Below, in pieces: positions 39,188 through 49,562 of a stretch of 64,000 nucleotides of DNA. The notes beneath the pieces are model-generated. The model saw nothing but the letters and a program-made list of their open reading frames with translations. It was not told where the DNA came from and did not search any database. The stretch lies in NCBI GenBank assembly GCA_963767635.1, contig CAVYEM010000001.1, positions 992,001 to 1,056,000 of the forward strand, given 5' to 3'. The translations under genes and the position numbers were made by a program. The number at the start of each line of letters is the position of its first letter. The first letter of the stretch is position 1. Origin of the DNA: CAVYEM01 sp963767635. Its GTDB lineage: Bacteria > Vulcanimicrobiota > Vulcanimicrobiia > Vulcanimicrobiales > Vulcanimicrobiaceae.

Positions 39188-40841
39188 GTGGCCGGAATAC
39201 GCGTGCATCAAAATGTTCCGGCCGCTGCGGTGGATACTGCGGTAAGCACCACACGGTCGCGCATCTGTTTTCGTGGCGTGGAGCCGGCATCGCCCTTTGG
39301 TGAGCTGCTCGCCGAAGCGGTTTCTGTGCCGGCCACGATTGTCGCTGACGGCGGCGTAAGTGCTGCGAGCGGCAAATGGCGTGGGACCGTATTGGGAACC
39401 GCGCTGCAGTGGTGGACGGGCGATGTTGCCGCATCGGCTGCAACGCCAAATGAGGGCGCTGCAGAGGTCCTCATCGACTTCTTCGGCGGGGAACCGGCGG
39501 GCATACCTCCACAGCGTCTGTGGCGTCTCGTGGACGGCACCGGCGAGCCGATACTGAACCCGTTTTGCTTGCTGGAGGCGTGCTGCCGCGCTCCCTTCGT
39601 CGCGTCTATTTTTCTGATTGAACGGGCGGCGGGCGATTCCGGTTGGACCGTGCTGGCGGAAGCGCATATCGGAAATTGCTGCCGGTATAGCGCGCTGCTC
39701 GACCGAGCGGCCCACATCGCAGCTCATCTGGTTGCCGCAGCCCTGAGCAAGACCCCGTCTGCGGGCGAGAAGGCCTTTCACGCAACACTGAATGTTCGCC
39801 GGCGTTCAAAGGCGAGAGTCGCGGCGCAACAGACTGAGAGCCGTCCTTGCAAGAACGGCGATCGTATTGCGGGAAACGGCATTGAACGAGTATTGGGCCA
39901 TCGGCGTTCTCAATGCGCCCGTAGAATCGTTGCTCCATTCACAAGCATTGCATGCCGATCGCTGGATCGAGTCGCCATCCCGCCGAACCTACTTTGCCGA
40001 TCCGTTTCCGTGCCCGGGACGATCGAACGCCATTCTTTGCGAGAGATATGACTACCGCACCGCCCGCGGAGCGCTGCGCAGGCTGACCGTTGACGATGAA
40101 ACCTTAATCAGCGAGGAGCCGCTGGATCTGCGTATCGGCGATGGCCATTTGTCATACCCGTTCGCGTTCGAAGAGCAGGGGCGGATATTTTTGCTTCCGG
40201 AAATGGGCGAGTTTCGTCGGCTAGTCCTCTTTGAACTGGTTGCGCAGGCTGAACTGCGCGTTGTGTGTACCGTAGAGCAGGGCGCGCGTATCGCCGATGC
40301 GACCCTCTTTGCGCATGGCGAATTCTATTGGATCGCTTACTGCGATCAGGATTTCGGCACGCACGACAATCTGTGTCTGCTGTATTCCCGGCAGCTCGAA
40401 GGCCCGTGGATCCCTCACCCGCGCAATCCGGTCAAGGTCGACGTCCGCTCTTCGCGGCCTGGGGGCACGCCGTTTTGGCTGAATGGAAAACTTCTTAGGC
40501 CCGCACAGGATTGCTCCAGCACGTACGGCGGCGCTTTGGTCCTGAATCACGTGCGCGTGTGCAATCCCACTTCTTACGAAGAGGAGCCTATCGCCGTCCT
40601 GCGCCCCGATTCACGCGGCCGCTTCCCGCATGGCTTGCACACGTTCTCGACCGACGGAAATCGCGTCGTATTCGACGGGAAGAGGCTCTTCCTCGATCCC
40701 GGCCGGTTTTGGAAGCGCGTACAGGCGCGCATCGCGCGCCATCAGCTAAAGATTAGTCGACACCATGCGCATCTTGATGTCCATTCACCACCGGCTGGAT
40801 CCCGATTCCGGGGCCCCCGGTGTTACCTGGCACCTGGGTAA
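39188..40841 (+). CDS. Glucosamine inositolphosphorylceramide transferase-like / formyltransferase-like glycan enzyme, one frameshift
   Basis: Two frames (39188-~39830 and ~39830-40841) make one protein of about 550 residues. The C-terminal five-bladed propeller-like domain is clear: RRTYFADPFPCPGR, LSYPFAFEEQGRIFLLPEMGEFRRLVLFE, IADATLFAHGEFYWIAY, LEGPWIPHPRNPVKVDVRSSRPGG and LLRPAQDCSSTYGGALVLN. This is the domain annotated in bacteria as glucosamine inositolphosphorylceramide transferase N-terminal-like. The N-terminal half probably corresponds to the formyltransferase-like partner domain usual in these proteins, but is divergent. The frame's last ~25 codons overlap the next gene, so the real end may be earlier. 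Exact chemistry unknown. Confidence 0.7.
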
Positions 40842-41892
40842 CGCCCTTCGTAACCGCGGCCACGCTGTCGACGTTCTGTCCTTTGAGCGTGTGCCGGGCC
40901 CGGAGCAGCTGAAGGGGTACATCTATCCATGGTTCGTCGCATGGTTCATCGCAAAACATCCCCATTACGATGTTCTGGACCTGTCTTCGGGAGACGGTTG
41001 GGTTTTTAGCGTCCTCGCAAAGGCATGGCCGCGCAAGGCATCCCCGGCCATTGTTGCCCGCAGCCACGGTCTCGAGCACGTCGCTCACGAAGTTCGCCTC
41101 AAGGCCAACAGGGCAGGCGCGTATAGATTATCGTGGAGGTATCGATTCTACCACGGCGGGTTTCGATTATGGGAATGCGGCATGTCGTTTTCTCGCGCGC
41201 GCGCGGCGCTGTTTCTGAACGACGTGGATCTGCGATATGCCGTCGATCACCTTGCCGTCGATGCAAACCGGGCGGTCCGCGTGAGAAACGGGATCGCACA
41301 GCACTTTATCGAGAACGCAAAGTCGCTGCTGAGTGACGACCGGCCCATTGAGGGGCCGAGAAACATCGCCTTCATCGGGCGCTACACGAACATGAAGGGC
41401 AGCCGCTATCTGCGCCGGGCGATGCAATCGATCTTGCGCAAGCATAAAAATGCCACGTTCGGATTGTTTGGGACGATGGCGAGCGCGGACGAGGTGCTCG
41501 CCGACTATCCGAGCGAACTGCGCGAACGCATCTTCGTCGCGCCGGCCTATAAGAACGAAGAGCTTCCGCGTCTACTCGCGGCATACCACATCTTGGCGTT
41601 TCCTTCGCTCTCTGAAGGCTTTGGGGATGCGCCGCTGGAGGCGATGGCGTGCGGCATCGTGCCCGTCGTGGCCGCTTCACCGGGCCCCATGTCCTATATC
41701 GAAAACGGCCATAACGGCATCGTCGTGCCGGTCGGCGACGCCAACGCGTTGGAAGAAGAGATCCAAAATTTGTTGGAGGATGTTTCGCGCTGGAGCGACT
41801 TGCGCCAGGCCGGTTTGGCGACGGCGGCACAGTATTCGTGGGATAATGTGGCTTGCGACATGGAAAAAATATACGAGGGCGCGGCCATGTAG
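40765..41892 (+). CDS. Family 4 (GT-B) glycosyltransferase
   Basis: A 375-residue enzyme with MRILMSIHHRLDPDSGAPGVTWHLGNAL, then ARSHGLEHVAHE, IAFIGRYTNMKGSRYLRRAM in the donor domain and the E-x7-E region SLSEGFGDAPLEAMACGIVPVVA. Last gene of the plus-strand exopolysaccharide unit, meeting the UDP-sugar dehydrogenase tail to tail with 24 bp between. Confidence 0.92.
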   Translation: MRILMSIHHRLDPDSGAPGVTWHLGNALRNRGHAVDVLSFERVPGPEQLKGYIYPWFVAWFIAKHPHYDVLDLSSGDGWVFSVLAKAWPRKASPAIVARSHGLEHVAHEVRLKANRAGAYRLSWRYRFYHGGFRLWECGMSFSRARAALFLNDVDLRYAVDHLAVDANRAVRVRNGIAQHFIENAKSLLSDDRPIEGPRNIAFIGRYTNMKGSRYLRRAMQSILRKHKNATFGLFGTMASADEVLADYPSELRERIFVAPAYKNEELPRLLAAYHILAFPSLSEGFGDAPLEAMACGIVPVVAASPGPMSYIENGHNGIVVPVGDANALEEEIQNLLEDVSRWSDLRQAGLATAAQYSWDNVACDMEKIYEGAAM

Positions 41893-41916
41893 TTATGCAC
41901 GGCCGTTCTCTATCGA

Positions 41917-43281
41917 TTACGCGGGAACGTGTTCCACTTCTATCGTCGTCGCTTCCGCGGTGCCCGCGCCGGCCCGGCCGACGCCGCAATAGAGCAGCCC
42001 CGCGCGCACGACATCTGCCGGTTCGAAGATGTTCGCCCCATCGAAGAGCACGTCGCCTCGCATCGCTGCGCGGACAACTGTTAGCGAGAGGTCCTTGTAC
42101 TGCGGCCATGCCGTCATAACGGCCACGGCATCGGTACCGCGAACAGCTTCCTCGGCGTGCGCCTTACAGCTGACGTGCGTTGAAAGGGCCGAACGGCGGA
42201 AGTTGTCCGAAGCCATCGGATCGTGCGCACGTATCGTGGCACCTTCGCGCAGAAGCGCCTCGATGAAACGCAACGACGGCGCACCCCGAAGGTCGTCCGT
42301 ACCGGCCTTAAAACTCAGGCCCAGCACGCCGACGCAGCGTCCCTGCAGCCCGTCCAGCGCGTGGGAAAGCGCCGCGACGGCTTTCTCTATTCGACGGTCG
42401 TTTATGCGCAACGTCGCGGCCATCATCGGTGCGTCGACTCCCGCGCGTACCGCGCTGTCGGCGAGCCCGCGCAGATCTTTGGGAAGGCAAGGGCCGCCAA
42501 AGCCCAAACCCGGCTGCAGATATCCGCGGCCGATTCTGGCGTCCATGCCGACGGCATCAAGCACGTTGAGTACGTCGACCTGCAGCGCATCGCACAGATC
42601 GGCGACTTCGTTCGCAAATGAGACGCGCAGCGCAAGGTAAAAGTTGGAAATCGACTTGATCAGCTCCGCCGCCTGAATGTCCGTCACGATGACCGGAGCG
42701 TCTAGTGGGGCATACACGTCCTTCAGGATTGCCGCGTCTTGCGCGCACCGTGCGCCGATGACGATGCGATCGGGCTGCAAAAAGTCCGCGACGGCGGATC
42801 CTTCGCGCAAAAACTCGGGGTTCGATACCATCGTAACTCGGACGTCGACGCGCGCAGCCGATTGAACGATGGAAAGCAATCGATCGTTCGTGCCGGGAGG
42901 TACGGTCGACTTGCTCACGATGCAGACGTCCGACGTTAGCGTACGGCCGATTTCCTCCGCCGCGTGAAGCGCGTCCGTCAAATCCACTGCACCGTCGGAT
43001 TTTTGCGGCGTGCCGACGCAAAGAAAGATTACGCCGGCGTCCGCGAGTCCGTCTTCGATGGAACTCGAGAAGGTAAGCGCTCGAGAATTAACGGCCTCGG
43101 CCACCAATTCGGCCAATCCCGGCTCAAAAAACGGGAGCCGGCCGGCGTGCAGCGTCTGCAAGTAGAACGGGCTTCGTTCGATGCACCTCACTTGATTACC
43201 GAGATGCGCCAAACAGGCTGCCGTAACCAGCCCGACGCGCCCTGCGCCTATGACAGCGATTTTCTTCAACGTCGTCCTCAC
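41917..43281 (-). CDS. ugd: UDP-glucose/GDP-mannose 6-dehydrogenase family enzyme
   Basis: A 454-residue enzyme of the normal length. NAD site AVIGAGRVGLVTAACLAHLG is at the start. VGTPQKSDGAVDL, SKSTVPPGT, NPEFLREGSAVADFLQPDRIVIG and ELIKSISNFYLALRVSFANE (catalytic Lys region) follow. The active-site Cys is in GLGFGGPCLPKD near residue 260. It oxidises a UDP-hexose to the uronic acid and should supply an acidic sugar to the exopolysaccharide. UDP-glucose versus another UDP-hexose cannot be told from sequence. A perfect operator palindrome lies about 65 bp upstream. Confidence 0.95.
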   Translation of the reverse strand: MRTTLKKIAVIGAGRVGLVTAACLAHLGNQVRCIERSPFYLQTLHAGRLPFFEPGLAELVAEAVNSRALTFSSSIEDGLADAGVIFLCVGTPQKSDGAVDLTDALHAAEEIGRTLTSDVCIVSKSTVPPGTNDRLLSIVQSAARVDVRVTMVSNPEFLREGSAVADFLQPDRIVIGARCAQDAAILKDVYAPLDAPVIVTDIQAAELIKSISNFYLALRVSFANEVADLCDALQVDVLNVLDAVGMDARIGRGYLQPGLGFGGPCLPKDLRGLADSAVRAGVDAPMMAATLRINDRRIEKAVAALSHALDGLQGRCVGVLGLSFKAGTDDLRGAPSLRFIEALLREGATIRAHDPMASDNFRRSALSTHVSCKAHAEEAVRGTDAVAVMTAWPQYKDLSLTVVRAAMRGDVLFDGANIFEPADVVRAGLLYCGVGRAGAGTAEATTIEVEHVPA

Positions 43282-43346
43282 AGCAGCCGGAATGAGCCTG
43301 GGTACCCTGGCAACCTCGATTGTAGGCTCCTGGACGATGCGGCTAA

Positions 43347-43364
43347 ATCCCTGATTTCAGGGAT
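43347..43364. promoter_or_regulatory. Operator candidate ATCCC-N8-GGGAT between ugd and methyltransferase
   Basis: ATCCCTGATTTCAGGGAT, extended to 10-bp arms if flanking AA/TT and inner TGA/TCA are counted. It is the most symmetrical of the five sites and is centred in the 118-bp divergent region between ugd and the methyltransferase gene. Confidence 0.75.
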
Positions 43365-43399
43365 TTCGCCTCATTCCGGATATTGGTACGAACCTATAT

Positions 43400-44158
43400 A
43401 TGGCCATGATCGCGTACGGTAGTGAGCTTGCGGAGCGCTTTTCCAATCCGGTAATGCGGGCCGGAGTGCGCATGCTGGGGAGTTACGATCTTGGTGCACG
43501 CGTTCGCTTTGCCGCGGTGAACGATGCACTGCGAGCATTACCGGCTCCTATCGTATACTCGACGTCGGATCCGGGCCTCGGACTGCTCAGTTTCGCGATG
43601 CACCGCGTTTGGCCGAGCGCGACGATCGTGGGCACCGACATCGATCCTGCTCGCTTACAATCGGCGCGGGAAACGGCGAGGCGGCAAAAAGTCGACGATC
43701 GTGTTACCTTCGCGCATGTCGACGAGCACCACGCAGTCTCCGAATACGACGTCGTAACTTGCGTCGACGTGCTCGAGCACGTGGAAGACGACGAAGCATT
43801 CGTCGCGGCCCTGTTCGCCGCTACCCGCCCCGGTGGGCGGCTCGTACTGCACGTGCCGGCGGCTGTGAAAAAGCGGTATCTGTCGCAGTTCCCGGAGCAG
43901 GCCGACCACGTTCGTCCGGGATATAGCGCGGACGCACTCGTTGCGTTGTTGCGCCGGGTAGGCTTCACGGAAACGCGTGTCCGATATACGTTCGGGCCGC
44001 TGGGAGCGCTCGGGTGGGAAGGGTGCGAACTCGCGCGCCAGGGCCGACTCACCGCACGCCTGATGTTGCCGTTCTGGTATGCCTGCGCGATAGCGGATTC
44101 ACTGCACGCACCTATGCAGGGAAACGGGGTACTTGCGGTTGCCCGCAAGCCCGCATGA
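43400..44158 (+). CDS. Class I SAM-dependent methyltransferase
   Basis: A 252-residue methyltransferase. SAM motif I region STSDPGLGLLSFAMHRVWPSATIVGTDID is unusual in lacking the canonical GxGxG but has the acidic end of strand 2. Motif III/IV reads YDVVTCVDVLEHVEDDEAF, then RPGGRLVLHVPA. It probably methylates a sugar or a small metabolite of the exopolysaccharide. It shares its divergent control region with ugd and converges on the first hydrolase-like gene with about 60 bp of overlap. Confidence 0.88.
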   Translation: MAMIAYGSELAERFSNPVMRAGVRMLGSYDLGARVRFAAVNDALRALPAPIVYSTSDPGLGLLSFAMHRVWPSATIVGTDIDPARLQSARETARRQKVDDRVTFAHVDEHHAVSEYDVVTCVDVLEHVEDDEAFVAALFAATRPGGRLVLHVPAAVKKRYLSQFPEQADHVRPGYSADALVALLRRVGFTETRVRYTFGPLGALGWEGCELARQGRLTARLMLPFWYACAIADSLHAPMQGNGVLAVARKPA

Positions 44159-45495
44159 AACGCGAAAGCTCACCGCTTCGATCAGACTACTGACCCGTAA
44201 CGGAAACCTTCCATGGTCAGCCCGGAGCGTTGTGGCGGCCATCGAACCCTTGTCGCCAAACTTCGTCACTATTATCGAACGCACCGAGGGCGGCAACGTC
44301 AGAATCAGCGTCTTGGTGACCGGCGGATAATCCGTATGGGTGGTCTGGTTCCAGAGCTGCGTTCCGAGCCATGGGACCAGGATGTAGGTTCCATCGGATT
44401 TTTGAAAGAGCACTTGATGCATGGCGCCCGTTGAATCGCCGATCAATGAGTAGGACAGCGCGGTTCGCGGGGAGGCTCCGCTGTCCGCGAAGTAACCCAT
44501 CAATTGTCCAATCCGCCGCCAGACGAGCTTCGGTTTGAAGTGCAGATCGATCAGGCCGTACTGAGAGCAACGTCCGCGCGGGAATTCATCGAGGAGTCGT
44601 ACGAATACACGCGCACGCCCTTCTCGATGTGCAGCAAAAGGTCTCGGGGAAAGTAACGTTCTTGCGTAAGCTGGTTCACCGAACCGTTCTTGCATTCAGT
44701 CGCGGTATCGGTATTCCAGCCGCCCGATTCCGTCCCGACGATAGGCTCGCTGCCTACGAAAGCTTTGCAGCCCGCCTGAAAGTTGGGATAATAGTTCGCC
44801 ATGCTGAGTTCGGGCGTTTGCGCGCCGTTGACTTCGTCGTGAACGGCACAATACTGCGTGTAGTTGCCGATATATGGATAGCGCTCGTAGGATTCCGAAC
44901 TCGCCATAGCGGGACTGAAAATCGACACCGATTGCGAACGCAGATTCCAAATGAGGGGAACCCATTTCGCGACCACATAGCGCGGGCTCAACCCCGGCGT
45001 CGTTCCCAACCACGTGCAGTTTGCCGGCTTATCGTCGCACTCGTTCGGGCCCTCGTAGGCCTCAACCGCCGTAGATACCAGGCCCAACGCGCCGGAATAA
45101 CCATCTAGGCACGTGCCGTGACATCCCGTTGTGTCTTTCGTCCAGCCCATCCATGGGTCCGTGATGACGTCGAACCTAATCCCTGCCCAGGCAAATTGAT
45201 TGAAGCGTGTCTTCCAATTGCCGCGCAGAAAGTGCTCGCCGTTCCCCAATTACAGAAACCATCGCGGACGTGCTTGATCCGCGACTTGAGCAGGAGCGGC
45301 GCCCAAGCATGGTAGTCGACGTCATAACGCGAGCCGGCAAAGTTGAGGTGGGTGTTTACGCCGATGGAGTCGTTGAACGCTGCAGCGGCCACCGGCTTGA
45401 CCAGCAGAGACATGCATGCTATCACCGACGTGCGCGATACACGTCGTTGCAGTTAGAGCGACGCACCCAATGGCGATGGCTACGATTCTCTTCAC
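44099..45495 (-). CDS. Secreted glycoside-hydrolase-like TIM-barrel protein, copy A (three frameshifts)
   Basis: Signal peptide from GTG 45495 (KRIVAIAIGCVALTATTC), then FNDSIGVNTHLNFAGSRYDVDYHAWAPLLLKSRIKHVRDGF. The reading jumps frame at about 45400, 45245 and 44600. The catalytic-type motifs are intact: AYEGPNECDDK (candidate acid/base Glu after Asn) and VGTESGGWNT (candidate nucleophile Glu), as in clan GH-A enzymes. A C-terminal beta domain (MHQVLFQKSDGTYILVPWLGTQLWN) closes it. Unlike copies B and C it lacks the lipobox and Pro/Thr linker. Its C-terminus runs 16 residues past the paralogs' end into the methyltransferase gene. A candidate operator lies 78 bp upstream. Confidence 0.7.
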
Positions 45496-45572
45496 TTGGG
45501 TCTCGCTACAGCAAAAAATAGCCGCCGCAACGGGCGACGAGACCATTGTATGCTCCGCGGGGACTTCGCAGA

Positions 45573-45590
45573 ATCCCTGAGCGTTGGGAT
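45573..45590. promoter_or_regulatory. Operator candidate ATCCC-N8-GGGAT upstream of hydrolase-like gene A
   Basis: ATCCCTGAGCGTTGGGAT, with one more matching pair outside (G...C). It lies 78 bp before the GTG start of copy A and downstream of the terminator of copy B. Confidence 0.7.
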
Positions 45591-45753
45591 TCCCGGAGTG
45601 CCTGCGATGGCATCGAACCAATCGCGCGAAACCGCGTCCGTTCCAGATTGTGGAACGGAAGCTCGTTTGGTGCTTTATTCGAAGCGCTGCTGAAGCAGTA
45701 ACAACGCCGTTGCTCGACCGCGCTCGCGCGATTCGTCGATACCTCACGATGCC

Positions 45754-45782
45754 AAAAAAAGAGGGGCCGCTGTGGGCCCCTC
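45754..45782 (-). terminator. Intrinsic terminator of hydrolase-like gene B
   Basis: On the minus strand GAGGGGCC, a six-base loop and GGCCCCTC, followed by seven T. This strong hairpin lies just after the stop of copy B and isolates it from copy A. Confidence 0.85.
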
Positions 45783-45806
45783 CTCGTTACACGAAGTTGT
45801 TCTCGT

Positions 45807-47286
45807 TTAGGTGTGGAAGGCGATCGCTTCCACCAGGCTGCTGACCTGCAGCGAGACCTTCCCATTGCTTACGGAGTGCGTAGTTGTATTCTCGGCTCCG
45901 CGATCTCCAAACGTCGTCACGGCGACCGACGTTACGGTGGAGGGTACGCTCAGCGTCAGCGTTTCCGTCGTTGGTGAGTAGTCCGTGAGCGTGGAGTAGT
46001 TCCATATCTGCGTTCCGAGCCAAGGCACCAGGACGTACGTCCCGTCAGACTTTTGGAAGAGTACTTGATAGAGTAACTTGGTCGTATCGCCGGTCAGCGT
46101 GTACGCGACGGGTTTACGCGGCGAGGTCCCGCTGTCCGTGAAATAGGTCATCAACTGCCCGATGCGCGTCCAGACCAATTTCGGTTTGAAGTTGAGATCC
46201 AGCAAGCCGTACTGGTAGCATTGTCCGTTCGTGCCTTCATCGATCGAGCTCGAACGGATACACCCGCACGCCCTTCTGGATGTGCAGCAGCAGGTCGCGG
46301 GGGAAATAGCGCTCCTGCGCCAGCTGATCTGTAGAGCCATTGGTACATTTCCCGCCGCCGGCCGAGATATCGGTGTTCCAGCCGTCCGATTCGGTGCCGA
46401 CGAACGGTTCGTTGCCGACGAAGTTTTGGCATCCCTTTGCAAAATTCGGCCAGTATTGCAGCATCGAGAACTCCGGCGTCTGGTAGGGGTTCACTTCATC
46501 ATGAATTGAGCACGCATTCGTGTAGTTGCCGATATACGCGTACTTCAAATAAGAATACGAAGCTGCCATGCCGGGTGAATAGATTTTCACGCTCGAGGAA
46601 CGCAAATTCCAGATCAGCGGACTCCACGTTGCCACCACGTACGCCGTTGTGAGGCCCGACCTAGTCCCGATTCGAGTGCAGTCTATCGGGGTGTCATCGC
46701 ACTCGTTCGGTCCCTCGTAGGACTCGACGAGATTGCTTGGAAGGCCCATTGCCGCGAGATAGCCGTCCAGGCAGGTACCGTTGCAACCGGTCGTACTGGT
46801 GGTCCAGCCCATCCACGGATCGGTGATGGCGTCCAACCGGATCCCGGCGTTGTAAAACGCGAGAATGCGGCTCTTCCAAGTTCCCGTGCAGTACGTGCTC
46901 TTTACTCCCCAATTGCAGAGGAGGTCGCGCACATGCTTGATGTGCGAGCCGAGCAGAAGCGGCGCCCAACTGTTGTAGTTTTGATCGTATTTTGGAAACT
47001 GCATGTGCGTGTTGACGCCGATTGAGTCGTTGAAGGTGGATGCCGCCAAGGGCGTGATGCAGCCGCTCGCGCAGGGCGTTGCGGTCGCCGCGGCCCGCAC
47101 CGTTAGCGCGGAACTTTCCGTCGTGGTAGTGCCGGCAGCAGCAGGCTGCCCGCTGCTGTCCGCAACGCTCGCTTGATCGGGCAGCGGGCCGGGGTTGCCG
47201 GAGCCGCCGCACGCCGATAGTGCAAGCGCCGCCCCCAAAATAAGCGGCAGGAGGGCAATAGAAAAGACACGTTTATTGTCGCGCAA
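45807..47286 (-). CDS. Secreted glycoside-hydrolase-like lipoprotein, copy B (one frameshift)
   Basis: Lipoprotein signal with LALSACGGSG, then a short Ser/Thr-rich linker, then TPLAASTFNDSIGVNTHMQFPKYDQNYNSWAPLLLGSHIKHVRDLL. The two Glu motifs are YEGPNECDD and VGTESDGWNTD. The frame breaks at about 46240, after RVYPFELD, and continues with NGQCYQYGLLDLNFKPKLVWTRIGQLMTYF to the C-terminal beta domain ending SSLVEAIAFHT. Clan GH-A barrel and substrate are inferred. Its location beside the exopolysaccharide locus suggests it acts on that polymer or on plant/microbial glycans. Confidence 0.75.
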
Positions 47287-47393
47287 TTTTTGAACCTCTC
47301 ATGAATGACGACTCGGACGAGCACCACTAATTGCGCGGTGTCGGATCGAGCTCTACGGGCTTCCGTGCTGCCCTGCGACTGCAGACCGTAAAT

Positions 47394-47415
47394 TGCGCTA
47401 TTATTCAATAGCGCA
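47394..47415. promoter_or_regulatory. Inverted repeat upstream of hydrolase-like gene B
   Basis: TGCGCTATT and AATAGCGCA, perfect 9-bp arms around ATTC, in the 312-bp gap between copies B and C, about 110 bp upstream of copy B's start. There is no T-run on either strand, so an operator or mRNA leader hairpin is more likely than a terminator. No ATCCC-N8-GGGAT site is seen in this gap. Confidence 0.45.
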
Positions 47416-47534
47416 TGCAGGCTCCGCGTCTGGGCTTTTTCGCTAAGGGTACTAAGTCCTATTGGCTCTGCTCGAAGTTAAGATGATCCTTTCGTCGTTC
47501 GGCCTTCTTGTTAAGAATTCGGTTGGGAGCCCAA

Positions 47535-47550
47535 GCCGACTTTAGTCGGC
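47535..47550 (-). terminator. Hairpin downstream of hydrolase-like gene C
   Basis: GCCGACT/AGTCGGC with a two-base centre, about 50 bp after the stop of copy C. The stem is strong but lacks a clear U-tract, so a terminator role is tentative. Confidence 0.4.
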
Positions 47551-47598
47551 CGCTCGCTTCTTTACAAAGCCTATAGGATGGATCTGGCCGCCGTGATG

Positions 47599-49432
47599 CT
47601 AGACCCGGAATGCAACCGCTTCCACCAAACTGCTCACCGGCAGTGCAAATGCGCCGTTGTGGCCGGACACGGAGATGACGGTCTGCGAGCCGCTGTCGCC
47701 AAACATCGTGACGGTTATGGAAGACACGCTTGCAGGCAACGTCAACGTCAGCGTTTCGGTTGCCGGCGCATAATCCGTAAGCGTTGCATAATTCCAAAGC
47801 TGCGTTCCGAGCCAGGGAACCAGGACGTACGTCCCGTCCGACTTTTGGAAGAGCACTTGATACAGGCTTTTCGAAGTGTCGCCGGTCAACGCGTATGCGA
47901 GCGGCGTACGGGGCGAGACTCCGCCGTCCGCGAAATAGTTCATTAACTGGCCGATCCGCGTCCAGACGAGTTTGGGCTGATAATTCAAATCGATCAGGCC
48001 GTACTGATGGCAGTTTCCGTTCGGAGAATCGTCCAGCAGCTCGTACGGATAGACGCGCACGCCCTGCTGAATGTGCAGCAGCAGATCGCGCGGGAAATAG
48101 CGTTCTTGCGTGAGCTGATCCACCGCGCCGTTGCCGCATTTGCCGCCCCCGGCGGAAATGTCGGTGTTCCAGCCGTCCGACTCCGTGCCGGCGAGGGCTT
48201 CGTTGCCGACCAGATGCGCGCAGCCCGCCACGTACGCCGGATAATACTGCGTCATGGTGTACTCGGGCGTCTGGAAGCCGTTCACTTCGTCGTGAACCGC
48301 GCACGCATCGGTATCGTTACCGATGTAGGTGTAATTATTGTACGAGGCCGATCCGGCCATGGCGGGGCTGTACACGCGAACCGACGACGAGCGCAGCGTC
48401 GCGACGTACGGCATCCACGCCTGAAAGACGCTATCGACGCCGGCTGTCGTCGAGGGGTAGACAGTGTTGCCGACGGTGTTGCAGGTGTTATTCGCATACT
48501 CGTCGTCGCACTCGTTCGGGCCTTCGTACGCTTCCACTGAATCGCTCGGCAGACCGAGCGCCGGGAGATAGCCGCCGGTGCAGGTGCCGTGGCAGCCGGT
48601 GCTCGTTGCCGTCCAGCCCATCCACGGATTCGTGATGAGATCGAAGCGAATCCCGGCGTTGTAGAAGGCTTCGTAGCGTTGCGCAAACGCGCCGGTGCAA
48701 AACGTGCTCTGCGTTCCCCACGGACAGAACGTGTCACGCACATGTTTGATCCGTGAATTGAGCAGCAACGGCGCCCAGTTCGCGTAGTTCACATCGTAGC
48801 GCGAGCCTTGGAATGCCAGGTGCGTGTTCACGCCGATGGAGTCGTTGAAGACGCTCGCCGCAAAGGGCGTCACGCAGCCGCTTACGCAAGGCGGATCGGT
48901 CGGCGTCGCAGTTGGCGTTGCGGTGGGCGTTGCGGTGGGCGTTGCCGTGGGCGTTGCGGTGGGCGTTGCGGTGGGCCTAACAGTGGGCGTCGCAGTCGGC
49001 GTTGCCGTGGGCGTTGCGGTGGGCGTCGCGGTCGGCGTTGCGGTGGGCCTAACAGTGGGCGTCGCGGTCGGCGTTGCGCGTGGGCGTTGCAGTGGGCGTA
49101 ACCGTTGGCGTTACGGTGGGCGTTGCGGTGGGCGTTGCGGTGGGCGTAACCGATGGTGCAACGCTCGGTCCGGGTGAGGGAGTCGTCGTCGTTACCGGCG
49201 ACGGTCCCGGAGTTGGCGTGGTAGTTGCTGCGGGGGCCGAACTTGGATCGATCGTCGGTGCGGGTGCAGAGCTTGCCGTGGTCGTCGGCTTTGGGCTCGG
49301 TGTCGCCTGCGGCTGCTGTTTGCCGTTCGTATTCGCCGGGATCAGCTGCGTACCGGTGCCTGCTCCTCCGCACGCCGACAGGACAATGACCGCGACAAGC
49401 ATGGCTACGGTGGATTTTATGGTACATTTCAT
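47599..49432 (-). CDS. Secreted glycoside-hydrolase-like lipoprotein with long Pro/Thr linker, copy C (one frameshift)
   Basis: From ATG 49432: MKCTIKSTVAMLVAVIVLSACGG lipoprotein signal, then about 160 residues of low-complexity linker rich in TPT/TAT repeats (49380-48895). One extra base at about 49078 breaks the frame inside the repeats. The barrel domain then runs uninterrupted: FAASVFNDSIGVNTHLAFQGSRYD, GIRFDLITNPWMGW, VEAYEGPNECDDEY, AGTESDGWNTDISAGGGKCGNG, ERYFPRDLLLHIQQGVRVYPYE, and C-terminal beta domain to SSLVEAVAFRV. Frames on the opposite strand over the linker are Gly/Val repeats caused by the repeat and are not genes. Confidence 0.78.
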
Positions 49433-49562
49433 TACGGAGCAAAGCCTTGTCCACAGGCGTAGCCGCCGCATTATCGGCGCACAGGTATATTCGGCAAACG
49501 CGCACAGGAATTAAGCGGCGCTCCGCGCCGGCAATATAGATTCGTCAGTAAGGAAATCGTCT

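Noticed and set aside
48824..49177. Plus-strand Gly/Val repeat protein
   Set aside because: Produced by the opposite strand of the Pro/Thr linker repeats of hydrolase-like gene C.
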